Below are positions 32,923 to 39,779 of a DNA stretch of 39,779 nt, one piece after another. Each line of letters begins with the position of its first letter. Position 1 is the first letter of the stretch. Both the position numbers and the translations under genes were made by a program. This DNA is from Scenedesmus sp. ARA3 (taxonomy: Eukaryota; Chlorophyta; Chlorophyceae; Sphaeropleales; Scenedesmaceae). The DNA lies in assembly GCA_004335835.1 (NCBI GenBank), contig RWJK01000748.1, forward strand, positions 1-39,779, given 5' to 3'. The notes beneath the pieces were generated by a model, which had not been told where the DNA came from, made no database searches, and worked only from the letters and a program-made list of their open reading frames with translations.

Positions 32923-35607
32923 GGTGCAACTCTGCTGCTGCAGCTAGTCACCCATCTCCAGCAGTCTCCAGCCTGCTGCTGCTTCACCCTGTGCTTGAGA
33001 GCTTCAGCAACCTTTGAACACCAAGTCAGCAGCCGTTGAAAGCCTAAAGCTGTCGAGCTTCTTCAATTTAAAGTGGTGGTGCAGCCCTGAAAAGCAGGTG
33101 CGATGGTTTCTCACAGTTGTGTCAGAGTATCAGAGAGCTTGGAGGTGATGTTACACACAGAGCAAACGAAGCTGAGATTTATACACCACAAGAGCCAAGG
33201 CAGAGTCCATCTGCCACATGTATGTCATCGTATACACCGTCATACCGCCATAACTGACAAAACACAAAACCCTTGTCATGTGGGCAAAACCCAGAACTGC
33301 TGGATTCTGCAGTACAACGCACAGCACATGTCACACGGTGATGTGTGCCCCGTGCAAGGATCTGATGCACCAAACAATTGTCAAAACGAACATCTGCACT
33401 GCAACCGCAAGCAACCAGAGAGCATTTGCGACCCACGACGGGAGCTCCCAACAAGGCACAACCCAACACTACCAAACCCGACATGCATGCTCATCATAGC
33501 AGCACTACACAGCCAATACATTGCCACTATGCTGGTGCCAAGCCCTACATTGCCATACCAACCTGCAAAGCAATCTGCTCAACTCTGCAACAACTTTAAA
33601 AATCCAATATGCTGCATCATTCACTGGGTCGAGACCGATTGTTGCATGCCCAGCTTTGCAGCTGTGCAGACTGACAAGCAGGCTCGCAGGATGCATGGTG
33701 TGCCTGCAGCAGGCTGACTGCTAGCAAATGAAACAGCAACAGCCAGGCGCCGTGACAGGCAATGCAATCAACAGCAAGTTTCAAGACCAGTGCTCTGCAC
33801 AGCATACTTGCGAGCACACCACCGCTGTCATTGCACACAGTGCAGCTGGCACTGCAATCTCATGCATATAGGCCTAATGCGCCTGGCAGGCCTCTTCTGC
33901 TTGCCAGCAGCAGTGCAGCTGAGCAGACTGTGCTGTGCAGCAGTGCTGCTTGTGCTGTAGCCAGTGGGCCAGCAGCATGGCAGGCGTGCAGAAAAGAGCA
34001 AATGATACACAAACATGCCACATGCTATGATAATACACAACCAAGCAGAAGCCCCGCACAGCACTACGCACTGCGTCTCATATGGCATGCAGATTGCTGC
34101 AGGCCTCTTTTCAGCAGCAGCAACTGCGCTGCAGCAGCGCACTCTGGCCGCGCAGTAGAAGCCAAGACAAGCTGACGCCTAGCAGGCGCAAGCCACGCAC
34201 CCAATTGCGGGCCAGCACACAACTGTCAACGTGGGATTCACTCAAGGCAGGGGCGAGGTGGGTTATGCGAGTCCGAACACATGCTGGCACTTCAGCAAAT
34301 GCTTGGCAATGCACGGCATGGACTGGCGGCTCACAGGAAAGGCCGAATGTTATGCTCCTGGCATGCACTTCACCTGCGTATGGCCTCCATAGCTCTGCAC
34401 CCTGCGTGCACTTTTTTGTTCCAAACATGCCACCCATGTGTTGCCGCCAAGCTGGGCAGCAGCTGGCACACAAAACAGCAGCATCTTGCGATGCTGCTGC
34501 TGCTCAATACGAGCAGCACTTACACCACAGACAGCATGCGCTAGCATGCTGCAGATTACCACGGCCGCAAGCACAAATATGTGCTTGCAGGCATGCATGT
34601 TCGAGCACATGAACAAAATGCAGTCCCCGACTTGCAGCACTTGCTGCCATACAGTCATACTGATCTAGAGGGCCCAACCTGCATCTACCACTCTCTCAAC
34701 AGAGAACTCTCAACAGCTTCCAGCCATTCCTGCAAAGGGTTGCACAGGACTGGCCTGCTCTGTCAGCAACCAACCTGCTGCACCACCTTGCTGCATTTTC
34801 GCCACAATCATCAGCTTCTAACAGCGAACAACATGACTCTGCTGGGCACGGTCTGCCGCTATGGTGAGATAGAGGTACACATTGGCACGGCCACATGGCT
34901 GGAATTGCTGCCTTACTGGCGTAAGTGATCCAAGCAGCATGCCTCACTCATCAACCGACGACTTCTACAACACATCATGCAATTTGCAGGATGCTACGCA
35001 ATCCTCCCCTGCCTGCAGATGCTGCCCATACTAACTGCTGCACCCTGCACCGTGCCCAAGCCGCTCTCCTGCACAGTGCAATTTGCATAGCCCTACATGC
35101 TGCAAACTTGCATGCACACCCACCACCAGGCAGACTCATACCCGAACCCTGCTCCTCACTGCCATGTGTGTCCAGCAGCGCCAGCTGCAGCAGCTGCCAC
35201 TGAGAGGTTTGTCAAACAAGACCAGCAAGCAACAACCATGCAAGCCAGTGCCTTGAGTAATCCTGCTGCTGCAGCAGGTTGCGCAACCACAGCTGCCAAC
35301 ACCAAACAGCCGGGGAACGCTCAAACCATGTCACATTGCTGCTGAAAGCAGACCTTGATCGACTCGGGAGTATATCCCGCTGGCACTTGGCTCAATGCCA
35401 GGCTCGAAACCTGCTGCAAACCCTACACCTTCCTACCCATACACCGCTGCCATCAATCAAAAACCTACACAACCCCTTGAGCATTCGAAGCGCTGCATGC
35501 CTTTGGTTGCAACTGCTACACGGATGCAAACATGCTTTCATACATAATGCCACGCCGCGGCATGCACAGATCCCGCGTGCACACCACACTGACAGCACCC
35601 CACCCCC
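32923..35607. other. Intergenic region upstream of the SPATA4-like gene
   Basis: About 2.7 kb without a recognisable gene. The 5' side of the SPATA4-like gene lies at its left end and the 3' side of the F-box gene at its right end. Open frames have no family motif and the triplet repeats are sparse. Confidence 0.55.
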
Positions 35608-37560
35608 TCACACAAGCACTTGGCAGTAGCCTGAGCGCTGGCAAGCTGCCGCAGCTACTGCACCCCCTTTCTTCAGCTTCACATTGCCCCTCACATCCAG
35701 CAGCAGCAGCTGCGGCAGCCCCTGCAGCAGCAGCGCTAGCCCTTTAGGCCCCAACTCATTGCCAGCCAGCAGCAGCTGCTGCAGGCCAGCCATGCCAGCC
35801 AGCACCTCTGCATGCTTGTCACGTAACGCGGGCTGCATGTTATTAACGCTCAGCCGCCGCAGCCCCGGCAGCAGCACCAGCGCCTGCAGATCTCCAGCCG
35901 TTCCATTCACACAGCCGTCTAAAATTACATCACCCACACTGCCAGGCAGGCCGCTGACAAGCAGCCGCAGCAGCTTATACGGAAAGCGGCAGCCGCTTAA
36001 ATCTAGCTTGACTAGGCCTGCCATGTCAGCTAGCCCAGGGCAGAAGTGCCGCCTGAACACACCAAAACTGCTGTCAGGCAGGCACAGGCAGTTGCCTGAC
36101 AGGTTGAGCTCAGTGAGCCCAGGCATGCCCCTCAAGCCCTCCCAGCTGCTGCTGTTGCTGCTGCTGCCGCTGCTACTGCTGCTGTTGTGTGCTGCTGCAG
36201 CAGCTGCTGCACCTGCTGTCAAGGCAGCAAGCTCGACACGCTGCAGCTGCTGCATGCTGCACACCTCGGCGACAGCAGTGCTGCTGAGCGGGTTGCCTGA
36301 TAGGCTAAGGCTCGTCAGCTGCTGCAGTGCACCGCTGGGACCGCTGCGCCACTCCACAATGCCACAGCCCTCTGCCTTAAGCTCCTGCAGCTGCCGCAGC
36401 TTTGCTAACGGCTCGATAATTGCCCAGGGACATTGAAAGTAGCTGCTGCGGCTGCTGCTGCTGCTGCTGCGGCGGCTGGCTCTATCTGCTGCTGCAGCAT
36501 TAGGTGGTGCCAAATTCCACCCGCTAATGTCCAGTGCAGTCAGCTGTGTGAACTTCCTGCAAACTATCTCCAGTGAGCTGCACGTAATGCTGCTGCCGTG
36601 CGCCCTGCTGCTGCTGCTGCTGCCAGACCTGCCGTGCTGAAACCCTAGCGCAGGGTTCAAGCTGAGGTCCAAATGCAGCAGTGCAGGGAACTGCAGCCCT
36701 GCCAGCTCAGCTAGGCACTGCTCTCCCAGCTGGCAGTCCCTTAGCGCCAAATGTGTGAGGCCAGTGGCAGGCGCCAGCCAGCCAGTCTTGTAGAGCTGCC
36801 TGCGAGCAAAGGTGAGGCTGCGCAAGCTGCTGCTGCTGGCCAGCAGGTGCTGCAGGCAGGCGCCTGTGATAAAGCCCTGCTTGATGATCTGCTGGCTCTC
36901 CTCGCGCTGCCAGCTGCTGCTGCTGCTGTTGGCGGCACTGCTGTCAGCAGTGTTGGCATTGGCGGGCATGTTGGCCTCAGCGTTGCCACCCTGGCCACCG
37001 CTGCCTGGCTGTGCAGCAGGCTGCACCGGTGCTGGCTGCTGCTGCTGCTGCTGCTGTGGTGGTGGTTGTGGCGGCTGCATCAGTGGCAGCGCCGGTGGCT
37101 GCTGTGCAGCGGGTGCTGGCACCAGCTGGCTGCTGCTGCTGCTGCTGCCAGTGCTGGACGTGTACCCTACAAGCGTCAGACGCTCCAAGCGGGGTGCCTT
37201 GCTGCTGATGTGCTTGGCTAGCATCTGCACGTCATGCTCGAACAGTGGCAGCTGAAGCTCCAGTGCACGCAGCTGCAGCTGGCCTGTACTGCTGCTGCTG
37301 TTGACACTGCTGCTGGATGCAGCTTCAAGAGCCACATCTGAAGAACTGTTGCTGGCGCTGGTGCTGCTGCTGCTGCTGCTGGCGGCGCTGCTGCTGTTGC
37401 TGCTGCTGCTGCTGCACAGTGCTTCCAGTGCCTCGTCTTTCAGCTGGTGCTGCTGCCCAGTGCAGCCGGGTCCTGCAGCACTGATCACAATGCTGACCTC
37501 CTGCGCCTGGCTCACATGCCCCTTCAGCCACTCTGCCCATGGCGCCTCCTCAGGCAAGGG

Positions 37561-37591
<31 letters not shown>

Positions 37592-37640
37592 CTGCGGCTG
37601 CAGCAGCTGCTGCTGACCGACCCCTGCCTCAGAACAGCAG

Positions 37641-37731
<91 letters not shown>

Positions 37732-38491
37732 CTGCAGCTGCTGCTGCTGCCGGCGCTGCTGCTGCCGCTGCAGCAGCAGCTGCCATGCAGCGAGGCGCTG
37801 CAGGCCTGGCAGGGCTGCTAGGCCGGTCAGCTTGCCTAGCTCGGATTGCTGCTCCAGGTCAAATGCAAAGAGCAGGCTGGGTGGGGTGGCTGTGAGGGCC
37901 AGCTGGCGCCAGGATCTGCACACCAGGGGGATGCAGCGGAAGAGTTCCACCCAGCTGTCTTGCCTTGACAGGATGTTGGCTAGCAGGTGGGGTGGCAGGT
38001 CCTGCAAGCAGCAGGTGATCACACAACGTACATGGTGAATGCGACGAGAAGTGTGGCGTGACCTTGAAGGCCCAAGCTGTAAAGCGCATTGGCTGGGGGT
38101 GAGATCTAAGATGTAGAGAAGTACAGAGCATGTGCTTGCATAGAGGGACGTAGAGTGTGCTGCTGCCAGCCATACAGTTGCAGGAACCCTGCAGGCAGCG
38201 GCATGCCTGTACAAGGTTCATATGCCAGGCAGCACGGCGACAGCGCAGACACAGCAGTGACCTCCAGATCACCTGAATTGTGGTTTGTTGCTGCAACAGC
38301 TGCTGTTTGGCGCCGTAGGCAGCTGCAGGGGGCTTGGTGTCCTGGTCTTTTCCAGGCACCCGCCATGGGGTGGGGTTGTCTGTTGAGGGGTACTGCTGTA
38401 GCCATGCATTGTCTGTTAAAGCGCACTGCTTTGCGTCTACTGCTAACTCCCACTCAGGTACACACGTCAGTTTGCTTTCCGTGCAGCCCAT
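35608..38491 (-). CDS. F-box/leucine-rich-repeat protein with N-terminal acylation motif and polyGln tract
   Basis: Two exons in phase 0: 38491-38273 and 38001-35608; 870 residues. The start MGCTESK has Gly2 and Cys3 as in N-myristoylated and palmitoylated proteins, which would place it at a membrane; this supports choosing this ATG over MLVK further upstream. The F-box lies at residues 74-110 (DLPPHLLANIL, VCRSWRQLAL). A (CAG)29 tract codes a Gln run around residues 165-193. Many LRR units follow, for example LTHLALRDCQL, LLHLDLSLNPAL, LTSLSLSGNPL, LTELNLSGNCL, LVKLDLSGCRF and LQQLLLAGNEL, separated by Ser/Gln-rich inserts. Known role of the class: substrate-binding subunit of an SCF ubiquitin ligase. 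Target unknown. Confidence 0.85.
37642..37728 (-). repeat. (CTG)29, coding polyGln on the minus strand
   Basis: Twenty-nine pure units inside exon 2 of the F-box gene, read as CAG. Shorter interrupted CAG/CTG runs flank it on both sides. Confidence 0.97.
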
Positions 38492-38879
38492 GATATGCTG
38501 CGATAGGAGCGCGAACTTCACCAACACTGCTCCTGCTCGTCCTGCCCTGCGGGGCCGATCTCTATCGCCAGGTTCGCGTCACTAGGCGCTGAATTGAGCA
38601 GTGAAACATAAGATGTGTCTATTGGCGACTGCAAGGAACCAGTGGACAACCAGGGAACGAGCTTGACGGTGGGTGGTTGTCATAATTCGGTCACACCAAC
38701 GCACGTTGTGTCGTAGACTTCACCCTATCGTAGAATTGACAGTAACATACTAGTAGAATGCTAATAAAGTCCTTTGAGTTTGCATCTTTCAGACACACGT
38801 CATCTGCAAAAACAGACGTAAACTTTGGACGCAGTTCAACCTCTGCAGGCAGCTGCTACTCACGCACGCCGGTCTAGCG

Positions 38880-38924
38880 GTGACTGCCGGGCCGTAAACC
38901 TGGTACTCACTTGCCGGCAGTCAC
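38880..38924. repeat. Perfect 11-bp inverted repeat
   Basis: GTGACTGCCGG (38880-38890) and CCGGCAGTCAC (38914-38924) flank a 23-bp spacer, followed by TTTT. It lies about 390 bp upstream of the F-box gene ATG. Confidence 0.9.
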
Positions 38925-39320
38925 TTTTCTTATGCGTGTTCTTTTACACATCCAGTGCACCACCATCATTGGCCGTGCAGGCACATACACGCAGCTGCAG
39001 CACATGAACATGCAGTCAATCAGGCAGTCCATGGCAAACAATCAACCGATGAGCAATTCTTACGAGTCTAGATGCTTCTGGCAGACGCGGATTGTTCATA
39101 TGGATTGTTGTGCATCGACTGAGCGTGCTTGAGGCCAAGCGCGTGTGCGCACCAAGGTGATGGACTGCAACAGAGTGCTGCGGCAACACAGTGCGCCAAC
39201 GCTGAGGCTAGGCACGGTAGCAGCATACAATTCCGTGCAGGGACAGCTCGCAGGCAGCAAAAAAGCAGCAGCAGCAGCAGCAGCAGCAGGCGGTGCCACC
39301 ACCCAGCAGTGAGCAAAAGC

Positions 39321-39324
39321 AAAA
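39321..39324 (-). terminator. Pol III T4 terminator of the second tRNA-Trp
   Basis: On the minus strand the tRNA is followed by G and then TTTT. Confidence 0.75.
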
Positions 39325-39325
39325 C

Positions 39326-39397
39326 TGACCCGCACAGGAATCGAACCTGTAACCTTCCGATCTGGAGTCGGATGCACTACCATTATGCTAGCGAGCC
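39326..39397 (-). tRNA. tRNA-Trp (CCA), second copy
   Basis: Reverse complement gives the same 72 nt as 25607-25678, with anticodon CCA in CTCCAGA and a B box GGTTCGATTCC. Confidence 0.96.
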
Positions 39398-39520
39398 CTG
39401 GCGAACCAGGCAACTACCAGATGAGCGTGCACACACCGCCGGCAGTAGCCAACATATACCAGGTTGACTTACGGGGTTCAGGGTTTAAAAAATTTACATT
39501 CCTTCTTCTTCACCCATAAG
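39398..39520 (-). repeat. 5' flank homologous to that of the first tRNA-Trp
   Basis: In tRNA orientation it contains GTGAAGAAGAAGGAATGTAA, a T-rich run, AAACCCTGAACC, and next to the tRNA TCTGGTAGTTGCCTGGTTCG. Compare the block at 25488-25606. Confidence 0.75.
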
Positions 39521-39779
39521 ATGGCCCTGAGTAAGGCGTAAACTGCTCCGGCTTGCTTTGCCCGCCTGGCTCTGGCTAGGCGCGGCCCGCGAGTCGCAAG
39601 CGGCGACACAGAAGACTACTGGCAGCTTAATTGGGCTGCTACTAGGGCAGTCAGTTGCTTAGAGCAGCGGGCAGCGCCTGGCGACAGCACCGAGGCAGCA
39701 GCAGTAGCTTCCCGTGTTCCGCTGGTGTCTTCCCTCGACACCGCCCATACGGACTCGACTGCTTCTCCTATGAAGGCTG
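39521..39779. other. Window end, unidentified
   Basis: About 260 bp with few triplet repeats and no motif I recognise. It could be the edge of another gene. Confidence 0.3.

Larger units (their letters stand above)
38492..39325. other. Region upstream of the F-box gene
   Basis: No gene is seen. It contains the inverted repeat at 38880-38924, an AATAAA at about 38762 and a (CAG)n run at 39267-39290 just downstream of the minus-strand tRNA. Confidence 0.5.

Noticed and set aside
33103..33717. 204-residue plus-strand open frame in the intergenic region
   Set aside because: Composition and order resemble chance translation; no domain, repeat or splice context supports it.

Overview
The window looks like nuclear DNA of a green alga. 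Genes are split by many short GT-AG introns, the DNA is moderately GC-rich, CAG/CTG triplet repeats are everywhere in introns and exons, and the protein families (expansin, BBE-like oxidase, F-box/LRR, a ciliary SPATA4-like protein) suit a chlorophyte. A core chlorophyte such as a Sphaeropleales/Scenedesmaceae member is my guess, not something the sequence proves. No database search was possible; exon models were built by hand from splice sites, reading phase and family motifs.

Layout. 382-7663 (+): a GH13_18 sucrose-phosphorylase-family enzyme with about 15 visible exons, all three catalytic residues and a long low-complexity tail. 10475-14588 (-): a secreted berberine-bridge-enzyme-like FAD oxidase, 7 exons, both covalent FAD anchors present. 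15384-18108 (+): a secreted expansin-like protein, 7 exons, divergent from the oxidase across an 795-bp shared upstream region. 20320-29428 (-): a GH32 beta-fructofuranosidase, 11 resolved exons, over 1,800 residues, its C-terminal beta-sandwich interrupted by very long Ala/Ser/Gly/Gln-rich insertions. A tRNA-Trp gene lies antisense in one of its introns. 29876-32922 (-): a SPATA4/SPEF1-type CH-domain ciliary protein, 10 exons. 35608-38491 (-): an F-box/LRR protein with an N-terminal MGC acylation motif and a long polyGln tract. 39326-39397 (-): a second, identical tRNA-Trp. The remaining stretches (7.7-10.5, 18.1-20.3, 32.9-35.6, 38.5-39.3 and 39.4-39.8 kb) hold no gene I can support.

How the genes may work together. 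Four neighbours act on sugars or walls: an alpha-glucoside phosphorylase, a sugar-oxidase-type flavoprotein, an expansin and an invertase-type hydrolase. This may be a loose carbohydrate-use neighbourhood, but co-function is inference.

The most striking structural feature is a repeated pattern of short tandem duplications that copy the edge of an exon together with its splice site into the adjoining intron (or the last coding codons into the 3' flank). I count copies next to at least ten exon boundaries in four genes. A second pattern is that many introns end in CTG repeats running straight into the CAG acceptor, up to 29 repeats.
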